Part shown: positions 16,811 through 25,854 of the stretch, one piece after another
Position numbering within the stretch: the first letter of the stretch is position 1
How the letters are laid out: each line of letters starts with the position of its first letter
Origin: Bacillota bacterium
GTDB lineage: Bacteria > Bacillota > Bacilli > Paenibacillales > NBRC-103111
Reading direction: 5' to 3'
Assembly (NCBI GenBank): GCA_023388055.1
Contig: JAEWGW010000011.1
Coordinates: 248,001 to 312,000, forward strand
Length of the DNA stretch: 64,000 bases
Made by a program: the position numbers and the translations under genes
Notes under the pieces: model-generated
What the model saw: only the letters and a program-made list of their open reading frames with translations
Databases searched by the model: none
What the model was told of the DNA's origin: nothing

Positions 16811-18580
16811 TTAGAGAGGGAAGGTCTCGTGCTGAGGCTTTCCCTTTTTTATATGGCTTGCGGAGTAGGTGCCTTTGTACAGGGTGTGATAAAGCCCTCT
16901 GAATTGTAGTAACTCCTCGTGCCTCCCTTTTTCTGCTACCCTCCCATTTTCTATAACAATGATCTGGTCCGCCTGTTGGACTGTGGAAAGTCTGTGGGCG
17001 ATAATGAACGTTGTTTTGCCGGCCATCAAACGCTCCAGCGCTTTTTGAACAAGCCGCTCCGATTCGTTATCCAGCGCTGCAGTTGCTTCATCCAACAGCA
17101 ATACCGGCGCATTTCTGAGCAAAGCCCGGGCAATGGATATTCTTTGCTTTTGACCCCCGGATAACCGTACCCCTCGCTCACCAATATGTGTGTCCAGGCC
17201 TTCGGGCAGCTCCAAAATGAACCCTAACGCATTGGCGTCCCCCGCAGCCGCCACGATCTCCTCCTCCGATGCATCCAGTCTTCCGCAGGCAATATTCTCT
17301 CGAATGGTTCCCGAATACATAAAGCTTTCTTGCGGCACAAAAGAGAAGTAACCTCTTAACTCCTGCAATTTCATATCCCTGATATTTTTTTCGTTAATCC
17401 GTATTTCACCTCCGCCGGGTTCCAATAAACCTAACAGAATTTTGAAAAGGGTTGTTTTTCCGCCCCCGCTTGGACCGACTAACGCAATTTTCTGTCCGGC
17501 TTCTACATGTAAGGAAACATTATTCAGAATGGAACGACTGGAATCGTATCCAAAGCTCAATCCATCCACTTTCAATGTGTTAAAGTCTTGATTCACTTTG
17601 TGGTTGGGAATGTCAGGAAATTCCGTTCTTTCGTCCATCGTCTTAAAAATCCGGTCCGCGGCACCCAGCGCTTGTTGAAGCTCTCCCCATGATGATGCCA
17701 GGCCGGTAAATGGCCATGTTAAATGATTCATCAGCTGTATAAACGCGATTAACCCGCCTACAGTCATGGACCCCGACGCTGTAAAATAAGCGCCCACAAT
17801 GAACGTTACAATAAAGGATAAAAGACCAACTGCATTGGCCGCAGCAGAAAGGGAAGCCTGGATTTTACCTCCACGGATTTCGAACCTGCTGACATCATCA
17901 CTATTCTTAGTAAATATTTGAAGCAATTTCTTTTCCAGTCCGAACGGTTTAAAGATATGGCTGGAGCCCAAAATTTCTTGCAAAACGGAGGTTAAGGCCC
18001 CCACGCGGTGTTGCAGCTGTTGGGAATTGTGACGAAGAATCTTCCCGAACACCCCTCCGACAAGCAGGGTCACCGGACCAACTAGGGCACAAATGAAAGC
18101 CAACCTCCAATTGATGGTAAGCAAATAAATAAAGGAGGATAAAGCGAGGATTGGATTGCGGATCAAAGAAAGCAAGATGTCGCTGCATGCCTTCCCGATG
18201 GCCTGATTGTCGTTCGTCATCCGTGTCAAGAGTTCTCCGGAATGATGATCATTAAAGTGACTCACCGGAAGGCATAGTACCTTCTTCAGGGTATCGATAC
18301 GGATATTTCTCCTGATCTGGGAGGAGACCTTTGATTTTAGGTAAGTATCCACATAAACATTTGCAACTGTACCAACAAGAATGATCAGACCAATGACAAT
18401 AAGGGGTAACCAATGCGTCTGCGTTTGTGCGACTGCTGCATCCGTGATTTTGTTGAGATACCAAGCGGTACCAAGATTCAAGCCTATACTCACGAACATA
18501 GTCATAAATAAAATCGCGTAGACGGCTTTGTGCTTCAAGCAGTAACCGGTAAGCCGCCATAATGTTTTCTGCTGATTCAT
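16811..18580 (-). CDS. ABC exporter, fused permease-ATPase
   Basis: 589 residues from ATG 18580 (AAGGCGA 7 nt upstream); an ATG at 18652 would add 24 residues but lacks a site. The six-helix type I exporter domain (about 1-310) precedes the ATPase: Walker A GPSGGGKTT, Q-loop VPQESF, signature LSGGQKQR, Walker B VLLLDEATAALD, H-loop IIAHR. It works as a homo- or heterodimer exporting lipids, peptides or drugs. A ribbon-helix-helix regulator is divergent from it, and a palindromic operator candidate lies just upstream of the start, so control by that regulator is likely. Its 3' end overlaps the argS terminator hairpin. Substrate unknown. Confidence 0.9.
   Translation of the reverse strand: MNQQKTLWRLTGYCLKHKAVYAILFMTMFVSIGLNLGTAWYLNKITDAAVAQTQTHWLPLIVIGLIILVGTVANVYVDTYLKSKVSSQIRRNIRIDTLKKVLCLPVSHFNDHHSGELLTRMTNDNQAIGKACSDILLSLIRNPILALSSFIYLLTINWRLAFICALVGPVTLLVGGVFGKILRHNSQQLQHRVGALTSVLQEILGSSHIFKPFGLEKKLLQIFTKNSDDVSRFEIRGGKIQASLSAAANAVGLLSFIVTFIVGAYFTASGSMTVGGLIAFIQLMNHLTWPFTGLASSWGELQQALGAADRIFKTMDERTEFPDIPNHKVNQDFNTLKVDGLSFGYDSSRSILNNVSLHVEAGQKIALVGPSGGGKTTLFKILLGLLEPGGGEIRINEKNIRDMKLQELRGYFSFVPQESFMYSGTIRENIACGRLDASEEEIVAAAGDANALGFILELPEGLDTHIGERGVRLSGGQKQRISIARALLRNAPVLLLDEATAALDNESERLVQKALERLMAGKTTFIIAHRLSTVQQADQIIVIENGRVAEKGRHEELLQFRGLYHTLYKGTYSASHIKKGKPQHETFPL
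16817..16850 (+). terminator. argS terminator
   Basis: A 12-bp stem with wobble pairs (16817-16828 with 16834-16845), 5-nt loop, TTTTTT. It overlaps the last codons of the convergent ABC gene. Confidence 0.85.
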
Positions 18581-18647
18581 CAGATCGCCTTCCCCTACAT
18601 AAAAGTTTATGTTTTTCGAGGACGATGCAGTTGAAAACCATCTGTTA

Positions 18648-18677
18648 AACATCCAATTAACATCCCCTTGGATGTTA
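18648..18677. promoter_or_regulatory. Candidate operator between ABC exporter and RHH regulator
   Basis: Perfect inverted repeat TAACATCC-CCTT-GGATGTTA (18658-18677) plus a third copy of AACATCC as a direct repeat at 18648-18654. It lies in the divergent intergenic region. Short repeated half-sites like this are typical for ribbon-helix-helix repressors. Confidence 0.6.
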
Positions 18678-18727
18678 TGGTACCTTATTTATCCATTTTG
18701 CACAATGAACATTTTCTTTTATTTTGC

Positions 18728-18756
18728 TTGACAGGGTAAAAAGATTTCGGCATATT
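18728..18756 (+). promoter_or_regulatory. Promoter of the RHH regulator
   Basis: TTGACA (18728-18733), 17-bp spacer, CATATT (18751-18756), 30 bp before the GTG start. Confidence 0.65.
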
Positions 18757-18785
18757 GAAAGCTATAAGGGTAGATAAGAAGGGGT

Positions 18786-19187
18786 GTGTTGAAGATTTCG
18801 GATTTAGAAAAAATCACCACAAATCTGGGACCGATGGATCTTGGCCAAATTGATCTTTTGGTAGATCAAGGCTTTTATACAAACCGCAGCGATTTTATTC
18901 GGATTGCTATCAGGAGGCAATTGGACAGCCATTCGGAGGAGATCAAGGAGTTTAAGCATAGGAAGTATTTTGCTTTCGGGGCATTGGAATTTGATCGGAA
19001 TCGATTAGTGGAGGCCAAAGAAGAGGGTGTGAAAATCGATGTTAAAATCGTGGGCGCACTCATAATAGCTAATGATGTAACCAAGGAGTTGGCAGAAGAG
19101 ACCTTTGGCAATATCCGGATCTATGGGATCATCCGGGCTCCGGAGCCGGTGAAAAAATGGCTTACACTTATGAACGATAAAAAGTAA
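18786..19187 (+). CDS. Ribbon-helix-helix (CopG-like) transcriptional regulator
   Basis: 133 residues from GTG 18786 behind AAGAAGGGG. The first 50 residues fit a ribbon-helix-helix fold: a short strand (TNLGPMDLGQID) followed by two helices (VDQGFYTNRSDFIRIAIRRQ). The rest is an alpha/beta segment (KIDVKIVGALIIANDV) without a clear family, perhaps ligand-binding or oligomerising. Divergence from the ABC exporter and the AACATCC palindrome in between suggest it controls that exporter and itself. The fold call is good; the ligand is unknown. Confidence 0.72.
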   Translation: MLKISDLEKITTNLGPMDLGQIDLLVDQGFYTNRSDFIRIAIRRQLDSHSEEIKEFKHRKYFAFGALEFDRNRLVEAKEEGVKIDVKIVGALIIANDVTKELAEETFGNIRIYGIIRAPEPVKKWLTLMNDKK

Positions 19188-19205
19188 TGCAAGCTAGTTA
19201 CGTTC

Positions 19206-19388
19206 TAACGGACCCACGATGCTTTATTTTGCGGAAAACAGGGCTTTTTCCGGAGTTGCGGACTGAGGAGACGCTATTGGGTGGGAAATTGCAACTTTTG
19301 TGCTGCTTACATACAAATAACGTCTCCTGTGTCCGCGAAATCTGCAAATCCTCGTTTTTTGGCAAAATAGCGGCTCCTCGGTCCGTAC
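19206..19388. repeat. Dyad repeat element, locus 3
   Basis: Units at 19206 and 19256 (plus) and 19317 and 19367 (minus) with the shared core CGGAC..AGGAG.CGCTAT. Spacing is 50/61/50 and total length 183 bp, the same as loci 2a and 2b. It occupies the gap between the RHH regulator and the GNAT gene. Confidence 0.8.
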
Positions 19389-19511
19389 AAACGGCTCTTA
19401 CAGAGGGCGGCCGGGGATCCAGACAAGCTATCCCGCTGCATCCTGCACCTTGTTCTGCTCCTCCGCCGCAAAATCGTAAACGGCCACAAATTCCGCCGAC
19501 CGGGTTAACCC

Positions 19512-20429
19512 TTACGTCCGCGCCGACAGGGGAAGGATGCAGCTCTGTATCAACGGCGAAGCCGCTCCCTTGACGAAGAAGATTTCCTCCTCATCCTCCC
19601 GGCGCCGGATGTTCTCGCCTGCCAGGTCCGCAAAATCGGGCGTAAAGTGGAACTCTACCCGGCAGCGTCTGTCCTGTGAGACAGCCTCCCCCTGGTGGGC
19701 AGCCAAACATTCCGCAATCTCCGCAAACAACACAGGGCGGGAGCTGACCACATCCATAAGGTCGAAATTTCCTTCGGACCACTCATAAACAAGCAGCAGC
19801 TCCCGGTCCTCCGCATAATAGAGGGCATCCGGAAACGTGTTCAGGCAATGCCACAGGAAGATGGAGGAGCTGCCGGAAACGCTGCATTGCGAGGGCAACG
19901 GTCCCCGTCCCTGGGCCAACCGGACCAGGAGAGCCCAGTCCTCCTCCCGGGTCACATCCAGCTTCCGCAGCTGCGGCGACCCGACAGGCTTGGAGAGCTC
20001 CACATCCGTTTCATACCGGTAAAAGGGGCTGCGTTTGAACCCCAGCTTCGGATACAGGGTAATCACAGACTCATTGGCGTACAGAACGACCAAGCTGTTG
20101 TCCGGCTGCCCGGAAGAAGCCAGCGCTACCTCCATAAGCTTCCTGAACAAACCCAAACCCCGGTAATCCGGGTGGGTCATCACTGTGCCAATTTGAAGCG
20201 CAGGCACCTCGTTTCCATTCAGCAGCAAAGTCACGGCCGTAACCGACACATTGGCCACAATTTCCTCTCCGTCTGCGAACGAAAAGCAGGTGTAGCTGTC
20301 GTCCCAGGCCCCTTTTTGATACCACGCCTCAAAATGGATGCCAAAGGTCAGCTGCGCCAGCCGGTTAAAGCTAAGCCGCAGGCTATCCTGGTCCCGGTAA
20401 TGGGAGACCAGCCGCAAACGGTTTTGCAT
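19512..20429 (-). CDS. GNAT family N-acetyltransferase
   Basis: 305 residues from ATG 20429 with AAAGGAGGATG upstream; a longer in-frame ORF (to 20786) has no good site. The GNAT fold is in the first 170 residues. The acetyl-CoA pyrophosphate loop is VMTHPDYRGLGLFRKLMEVA (R-G-x-G type), followed by VLYANESVITLYPKLGF, the late GNAT strand-helix. The C-terminal 130 residues resemble the sterol-carrier-like extension of Eis-type acetyltransferases, but this is a weak resemblance. Acceptor unknown. Confidence 0.85.
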   Translation of the reverse strand: MQNRLRLVSHYRDQDSLRLSFNRLAQLTFGIHFEAWYQKGAWDDSYTCFSFADGEEIVANVSVTAVTLLLNGNEVPALQIGTVMTHPDYRGLGLFRKLMEVALASSGQPDNSLVVLYANESVITLYPKLGFKRSPFYRYETDVELSKPVGSPQLRKLDVTREEDWALLVRLAQGRGPLPSQCSVSGSSSIFLWHCLNTFPDALYYAEDRELLLVYEWSEGNFDLMDVVSSRPVLFAEIAECLAAHQGEAVSQDRRCRVEFHFTPDFADLAGENIRRREDEEEIFFVKGAASPLIQSCILPLSART

Positions 20430-20625
20430 CGTAACATCCTCCTTTTTTAGTCCAATAGCTCCAGTGTAGACAGGCCATCCCGCAAAAGCTATACCGAAAA
20501 CAGCTTTAACCAAAGAATCCTTTAATCCCGCATCCCGCAGCAGGCAAAAGAAGTTTAGGGAGGGGAGATGCTGGGGAAACTGAAAACGATAGGCAATCAC
20601 ATCCCAGAAAACAAGGAGTTTGCAC

Positions 20626-20835
20626 ATGGCGAAAAGTGATGATTTGGTCAAATACATTACCCAGCAGGTGGTCACGTATATCGACACCCCTATGGAGGTG
20701 CGCAAGCAGCACCGCCAGGAGCGGCGCACCATCCGCAACAGCACCCCCTGGTCGGTCCGGTGGTTCGGTTTGCTGCCGTTGTCCATTAAGGTGTGGAAGG
20801 AGCAGAAGCGAAAAAAACAGCCCTCTCCCGATTAA
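20626..20835 (+). CDS. yqzE: YqzE family protein
   Basis: 69 residues from ATG 20626 behind AAGGAG. It matches the small Bacillales protein YqzE throughout: DLVKYITQQVVTYIDTP near the N-terminus, a basic middle (RKQHRQERRT), then VRWFGLLPLSIKVW. Function unknown; in Bacillus subtilis yqzE lies by the comG competence operon, whereas here it stands alone between a GNAT gene and a secreted protein. The hairpin at 20838-20871 follows the stop codon. Confidence 0.85.
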   Translation: MAKSDDLVKYITQQVVTYIDTPMEVRKQHRQERRTIRNSTPWSVRWFGLLPLSIKVWKEQKRKKQPSPD

Positions 20836-20837
20836 GG

Positions 20838-20871
20838 AGCTGCGTGGAAATCAAGAAATTTCCCCGCAGCT
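20838..20871 (+). terminator. Hairpin downstream of yqzE
   Basis: A 14-bp stem with one mismatch (20838-20851 with 20858-20871), 6-nt loop, weak T content afterwards. A probable but imperfect terminator. Confidence 0.5.
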
Positions 20872-20968
20872 GCTTATGGGACGGACTGGTGATGAAAAGC
20901 TGTGGAAGCATGAGCCGGTTACGGCGGCGCTTCTGCAGCTTTTCTATATGTGAATAGGAGGAGAACCG

Positions 20969-21958
20969 TTAGTTGGTAAAAAAGCTGCCCAGCTTCACCG
21001 CCGCGGCATAAGGCACATACCGGGCGCCTTCATGCTCCAGCCGGAGAAAAGGCCCGGCATGGCTCCATTCATGGAAGCCGGTTGTTGCTAGGGGGTACAG
21101 GGCTTTGCCGCCGTACCACTTGCCCAGGTAGGTGACAGGTATTTCCTCCGAGCTGATCGGCCCGGCCTTCCAAGCGGAGTAGTCCAGCTTAGGCTCCGGG
21201 CTGCCCTTCAGCCAAACAGGCTTCAGGAACGGATCGAAGGACATTTTGATCAAGGTGGCTGCTAGGGTGCCGGGCTGCCCCGCCACCGTTACATTATAAG
21301 CAGAGGAGGCTTGACTTGCTCCTGTTTTCTGCTCTTGAACCCAAGTATCGAGTGAGGGAAGCTCTTCTCCGGTTTTGGCATCCAGATAAAGCGGTTCATC
21401 CGCAGCGCCCTCGATCCGCCAGACTCCCTGCAGAGGCGCCGCATAGATGCGGGATATGGTCATGGATGGATTGGATTCGGAAATAAGTCCCCGCTGCGCC
21501 AAACTGCGCTGCAGCGTATTCATGCTGAACAGGGGATATTCGCCCTGCCCGTACTCCTGGAGACGGTAGCTGTCCCCGTCGGCGGCCAAAACCAGGTAAC
21601 CGACCTCCTGGGCGTTTGCCTGAAGCAGCACCACCCAGCTGTGGGTGCCGGGGCCAAGGGGATAGACGGTCCAGGAAGCGGCAGCCCAGCTCTCAAAGCC
21701 CGGCTCTCCAGCCAGAGCATCTACCCAGGAGCGGATAACCGGAGTCATGCCGGAATCGGCTGCTTCCTCTGCGGGAGACTGCCGGAGACTGTCCGGTGCG
21801 TATCCCAGGGCCAAGGCTTGTCCATTCTGCAGCGAGGCTTGTCCCGCTGGTGCTTCCGTAGCAGGAGACTCGGCCAGAGCGGAGGAGGCAAGTGACCAAA
21901 CCGCCAGCAGGCTGCCCAGAAGGACAGCAGAGGCCATTCTTCGTGTCCAATGTGCCAA
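20969..21958 (-). CDS. Secreted protein of unknown function
   Basis: 329 residues from TTG 21958; ATG 21937 is an alternative start and neither has a strong ribosome binding site. A clear signal peptide (basic TRR, hydrophobic AVLLGSLLAVWSLASS, cleavage near ALA-ES) predicts export. The mature part has short beta-rich stretches, including GVWRIEGAADEPLYLDAKTG, which recalls PepSY-like strands, but no catalytic motif is seen. Upstream are the convergent yqzE and, on the same strand, yqhG. I do not recognise the family. Confidence 0.75.
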   Translation of the reverse strand: MAHWTRRMASAVLLGSLLAVWSLASSALAESPATEAPAGQASLQNGQALALGYAPDSLRQSPAEEAADSGMTPVIRSWVDALAGEPGFESWAAASWTVYPLGPGTHSWVVLLQANAQEVGYLVLAADGDSYRLQEYGQGEYPLFSMNTLQRSLAQRGLISESNPSMTISRIYAAPLQGVWRIEGAADEPLYLDAKTGEELPSLDTWVQEQKTGASQASSAYNVTVAGQPGTLAATLIKMSFDPFLKPVWLKGSPEPKLDYSAWKAGPISSEEIPVTYLGKWYGGKALYPLATTGFHEWSHAGPFLRLEHEGARYVPYAAAVKLGSFFTN

Positions 21959-22065
21959 AGCTTTGCACCAACTTTCAATTGAAAACGTTATATTCAGCTT
22001 AGCGGAACGGCAGCAAAAAGACTGTTTCTTTTTGCGGACAAGCGCCTTGCTTTTTTTAAGAACAT

Positions 22066-23094
22066 TTAGCGACTGGGGTCAATTGGTGTCCGCATTCCCT
22101 CATAGAGATGAAAGAAACCGCAGTTCGTGACGGACACTGCAATCCGGGGGCGGTATTGCCAGTCGATTTCCTGCTCTCGGGCTTTATACTGCTCCTCTAC
22201 CTCGGCTTTTTGGGAGGATTCCACGCTCCGCAGGAGCTCCCCGTAATAGCTGTCGATCCGGTTCCACTCCTCCTTAAGCCGTTTCCAGGCCTCCACCGAC
22301 CACGTCTGATCATAGGCGCTAACCTTGTTCTCAAGGAAATTCTCCAGCTGGGCGACTGCCCGGTCCAAGGAAAGTGCTGCATGCTGGAGGTGGATGGTGG
22401 GCGGAATCTGGGGGGTGAGGCGGCGTTTTTTGACCCGGTCATAAAAACCCTCCACAATCTGCCCCGTGGCCATGTTGATGCCCAGGGAATGAAGCTCATC
22501 CCGCTTCATATCGCAGATCAGCTCTACCTTGTAATTCACACAAAGCCAGGTAGAGTACCCTAATGAGGCATACGGGTTCAGCATCGTTGGCTCCGGATTC
22601 TCGAACAGGCGGACAAACTGGCCGCGTGCCTTAGCCACGCCGAACAACTGCTCCATGCGGCGGCTGCCAAAGGCCATTACATCGCTGGGGATGCGGCCAT
22701 AACCCGATGAGAGCACTGTGGTGACTCCGAAATACCGCCCGAGAATGCTGTCACTCTGCGGGGCAGCGGTTGCGGATGCTTCTGGAGCAGAAGCAGACCC
22801 CGGGACGCCATTGCCTGAAGCCGGAGCCGCAGGAGGAGCAGGAGCTGCGTGGCGGGGAGGAGGCGCGGTTTTGGCCTCGTAGGTCTCCGGGTCAAAAATA
22901 AAGGTAAACCGCATAGGCTCCGGCGCTGCTCCCGTCCGCTCCACGAAGCCCCAATAATAGGAGCGGTTCATCAGGTCCTTGTCTGCCTCCGGCGACAGCT
23001 GCACGGTGATCCAGCCGTCATTCTTCTCTGTCACCTGGCTGCCGGTGGCCTCCAGATAACGGTGTACGAAGCTTTCGATCATCTCCCGGTTCAT
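22066..23094 (-). CDS. yqhG: YqhG family protein
   Basis: 342 residues from ATG 23094 behind GGAGGTGAAG. It resembles Bacillus YqhG: MNREMIESFVHRYLEATGS at the start and IAVSVTNCGFFHL near the end, with a coiled-coil-like stretch (WNRIDSYYGELLRSVE). A Pro/Ala-rich linker at about 80-115 is an insertion relative to that family. Function is not established. The start lies 8 nt beyond the stop codon of the SNF2 helicase gene, and its ribosome binding site overlaps that gene's end. This preserves the yqhH-yqhG pairing known in Bacillus and suggests translational coupling. Confidence 0.85.
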   Translation of the reverse strand: MNREMIESFVHRYLEATGSQVTEKNDGWITVQLSPEADKDLMNRSYYWGFVERTGAAPEPMRFTFIFDPETYEAKTAPPPRHAAPAPPAAPASGNGVPGSASAPEASATAAPQSDSILGRYFGVTTVLSSGYGRIPSDVMAFGSRRMEQLFGVAKARGQFVRLFENPEPTMLNPYASLGYSTWLCVNYKVELICDMKRDELHSLGINMATGQIVEGFYDRVKKRRLTPQIPPTIHLQHAALSLDRAVAQLENFLENKVSAYDQTWSVEAWKRLKEEWNRIDSYYGELLRSVESSQKAEVEEQYKAREQEIDWQYRPRIAVSVTNCGFFHLYEGMRTPIDPSR

Positions 23095-23101
23095 GCTTGC
23101 T

Positions 23102-24910
23102 TCACCTCCATGAGATGGTGTTGGGCGGGGGAACATTTTGGGAAGAGGTCATGAAGGCTGCCGGCAAACCTGTTCCGGCCTTATGCTCTTCCTCCTCCAC
23201 TTCCTGCCGTACATTATGGAATTGTGCGCCCAGCTCATCCAATCTGCTGCGCAGCTCCGTATCGCTGCGGGACTCCAGGGACATCCGCAGGAGCAGGCTT
23301 TCCAGGCTGGCGGATTTCTTCTCGATCCGCTCCAGAATGGCGTCAAGCCCGCCGATGACCATCTCGAACATGTTGATCTTTTCGTGCAGGAGGGACAGGA
23401 TATGCTCTTCAATGGTGCCCTTGGTGGACATATTGTGGATGATCACATCCTCGGTCTGACCCAGCCTGTGCACCCGGCCGATCCGCTGCTCCACCCGCAT
23501 GGGATTCCACGGCAGGTCGAAGTTGATCATATGGTGGCAAAATTGCAGGTTAATGCCCTCGCCGCCCGCCTCCGTGGCTACCAGCACTCTGGATCTGGTG
23601 CGGAATAGATCCATCATCCAATCCTTTTTTCCCCTGTTCATACCGCCCCGGTAAGGGACTGCCGAGATGCCCCGCTCCTTCAAATAATGGAGGAGGTATT
23701 CCTGGGAGGCCCGGTATTCGGTGAAAATAATCACCTTATCGTTGATTTCTTCGATGAGCTCCAGCGCTTTTTCCGCCTTGGTGTTGGCCTTGATACCCTT
23801 GATAAGCTGGACCAGCTCGTTGATGCGGCCGCGAACGGGGGAGTCCTCGGGCATTTTTTTGAACATATTGAACAAGGTCAGGAACACCGCATCCCGGCTG
23901 GAGCAGACCTCCCGCTGGAGCGTCACGAGAGACAGAATCCCGGACAGATCCCCCTGGGATTCCTCATACCGCTGCCGTACAAAATCCGTGACCCCGTTGT
24001 ACAGCTCCATTTCCTCCGGGGAAAGCTCCAGGGTGACATTTTGCACCTTTCGTTTGGTATACGTCACACCGCCGTCGCTGCGCCGGTTGCGGATCATGAT
24101 TTTGGACAGCTCGTCCTGAAGGCCGCGCTCGTTCTTTGGGGTGCGTTTGCTCAGAATGAAGGAGGACTGGAATTGGCCCTGACCGCCCAGCTGGCCCGGC
24201 TTCAGCACGTTGATCAGGTTGTACAGCTCCTTCAGATCATTCTGAACCGGCGTGGCCGTAAGGAGCAGGCAGTATTTTTTGCGCAGCTCGCTGACAAATT
24301 GGTAGTTGGTGGTTTTTTTGTTCTTCAGCTTGTGGGCCTCATCGATAATGACCATGTCATAGTCCATGTTCAGGACGATCTCCCGGTGGGGATCCCGCTT
24401 GGCCGTATCCATGGAGGCGACGATGATGTCGCACTGCTCCCACATGTATTCCTTCTTCTGGGCGGCGGCAGGGATGCCGAATTTGGAGTTCAGCTCCCGC
24501 ACCCATTGCAGCACCAGGGAGGCGGGGACCAGGATCAGCGCTTTTTTGACCAGGCCACGCACGATATATTCCTTCAGGATCAGCCCGGCTTCGATGGTTT
24601 TACCCAAGCCGACCTCATCGGCCAGAATGGCCCGGCCCCGCATCTCCAGCAGCACCCGGCGCGCCGTCTCCAACTGATGGGCCATCGGCTCCACCTGGGT
24701 CAGATGCTTCAGGCAGAGCAGCTCGTCGAAGCTGCTGACCAGACGGGACGCTTCCGCCTCGTAGGCCAGCTGGAACAGGGTCCAGTCGTCCCAAGGGCCG
24801 TTTTTTTCCTCGCGCTGCCGCATCTCGGTAAGCCAGCTGCGGTCGATGTGCATCTCCAGAATGCTGCTTAAGGCCCGGACCGTTTCTTCCGGGGCTGTTG
24901 GTTCGCTCAT
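23102..24910 (-). CDS. yqhH: SNF2-type DEAD/H-box helicase, YqhH family
   Basis: 602 residues from ATG 24910 (GGAGGT 7 nt upstream). The frame stays open to 25360, but that part is tandem-repeat DNA and not protein-like. Helicase motifs in order: I ILADEVGLGKTIEAG, II IIDEAHKLKN, III LLLTATPVQND, then the C-lobe with VATEAGGEGINLQFC and the motif VI-type RIGRVHRLGQ. SNF2 proteins translocate on duplex DNA and remodel bound proteins. The role of YqhH is unknown. It forms a tight two-gene unit with yqhG. Confidence 0.92.
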   Translation of the reverse strand: MSEPTAPEETVRALSSILEMHIDRSWLTEMRQREEKNGPWDDWTLFQLAYEAEASRLVSSFDELLCLKHLTQVEPMAHQLETARRVLLEMRGRAILADEVGLGKTIEAGLILKEYIVRGLVKKALILVPASLVLQWVRELNSKFGIPAAAQKKEYMWEQCDIIVASMDTAKRDPHREIVLNMDYDMVIIDEAHKLKNKKTTNYQFVSELRKKYCLLLTATPVQNDLKELYNLINVLKPGQLGGQGQFQSSFILSKRTPKNERGLQDELSKIMIRNRRSDGGVTYTKRKVQNVTLELSPEEMELYNGVTDFVRQRYEESQGDLSGILSLVTLQREVCSSRDAVFLTLFNMFKKMPEDSPVRGRINELVQLIKGIKANTKAEKALELIEEINDKVIIFTEYRASQEYLLHYLKERGISAVPYRGGMNRGKKDWMMDLFRTRSRVLVATEAGGEGINLQFCHHMINFDLPWNPMRVEQRIGRVHRLGQTEDVIIHNMSTKGTIEEHILSLLHEKINMFEMVIGGLDAILERIEKKSASLESLLLRMSLESRSDTELRSRLDELGAQFHNVRQEVEEEEHKAGTGLPAAFMTSSQNVPPPNTISWR

Positions 24911-25035
24911 GCCACACACCTCCATCGTCAGCATCATCAGGCAGTATCCTATAGTATGAACCAATTGCTGGGTTTTCATAACGAAGAGTTGGGAGGGACG
25001 GTGGATAAGGCGGGCGGGGAGGCTGGGAGAGGAGC

Positions 25036-25371
25036 TGAACATGAAAAATCGAGTTGAGTAGAGGGTGGGCGTGGGCTTGAAGGAGGGGCTGAACATGAAA
25101 AACCGAGTAGAGAAGAGGGGAGGGCTTGATGAAGGGAGCTGAACTTGAAATATCGAGTATAGTGAAGGCCGTGGACCCTGTTTTGGTGGTTTGTGTATGA
25201 TTTTTCGAGTATAAATGTGGTTTCTGAGGCATGTGGAGCGGATTGTATATGATATTTCGAGTATAATGATGGTTTTTTGGTGCACGAGGGGGTGCTGGAT
25301 ATGAAATTTCGAGTACACCTGCGGTTTTCGGGGCAATTGGGGTGGTTTGAAGCTGATCATTCAAGTACAAT
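25036..25371. repeat. Seven-copy direct repeat with about 52-bp period
   Basis: A core reading TGAWATTTCGAGTATA recurs with its TCGAGT (or CCGAGT, TCAAGT) at 25049, 25103, 25153, 25205, 25257, 25309 and 25361, i.e. steps of 54, 50, 52, 52, 52 and 52 bp, all in one orientation. The sequence between cores is less conserved. It lies between the divergent yqhH and a small membrane protein gene. Confidence 0.8.
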
Positions 25372-25423
25372 GTCAGTAGAGTGTAAGGAAGGTACGTGGA
25401 TTTGACCAACAAGCAGAAGGGGA

Positions 25424-25693
25424 GTGATTGGGATTTACAATAAGCGCACAGAATTTCTTCTGGACTTGTGGAAGCGGGTGAGGGATAAGCCCTTATACAA
25501 AGTCTGGTTTGTGTTATTCACCGGAGCTTGGGGAGCTGCTGTCGGAGGTTTTTTTTCCATTTTGCTGCTGTGGGGTTATGAGTCTAAATGGATACTCACC
25601 TTAATTGGAATCGGATTTCTTGCGGGAATATCCTTGAGCTATTTCCAGTATCGCTATTGGAATCATAAATATAACCAGATCATGATGAATTAA
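25424..25693 (+). CDS. Small two-helix membrane protein
   Basis: 89 residues with two hydrophobic segments (WFVLFTGAWGAAVGGFFSIL and ILTLIGIGFLAGISLSYF), basic ends and a positively charged N-terminus. No family recognised. The start is uncertain: GTG 25424 is almost touching the AAGGGG site, so the true start may be a nearby non-ATG codon. It faces away from the SNF2 gene across the 52-bp repeats. Confidence 0.6.
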   Translation: MIGIYNKRTEFLLDLWKRVRDKPLYKVWFVLFTGAWGAAVGGFFSILLLWGYESKWILTLIGIGFLAGISLSYFQYRYWNHKYNQIMMN

Positions 25694-25784
25694 TAAGAAA
25701 CTATTGATTCCGGCTTCACTCGGGAAGGCCGCGGGGCTGTTTTTCTATTGGGAAAAAGGTAATTCTGCGCACAAGCTCCCGCAC

Positions 25785-25828
25785 CAAAAACAGGGACGAT
25801 CGGATGATGGCTTTCCGCGTCCCTGTTT
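25785..25828 (-). terminator. Terminator of the D-amino acid aminotransferase gene
   Basis: Perfect 11-bp stem (25788-25798 with 25818-25828), then TTTTT on the minus strand. Confidence 0.85.
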
Positions 25829-25854
25829 AGTATGCTGATGAAGTGACTTGTTTT

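Noticed and set aside
24911..25360. 150-residue N-terminal extension of the SNF2 helicase frame
   Set aside because: It reads the 52-bp repeat DNA; the ATG at 24910 has a perfect ribosome binding site and gives a normal protein.
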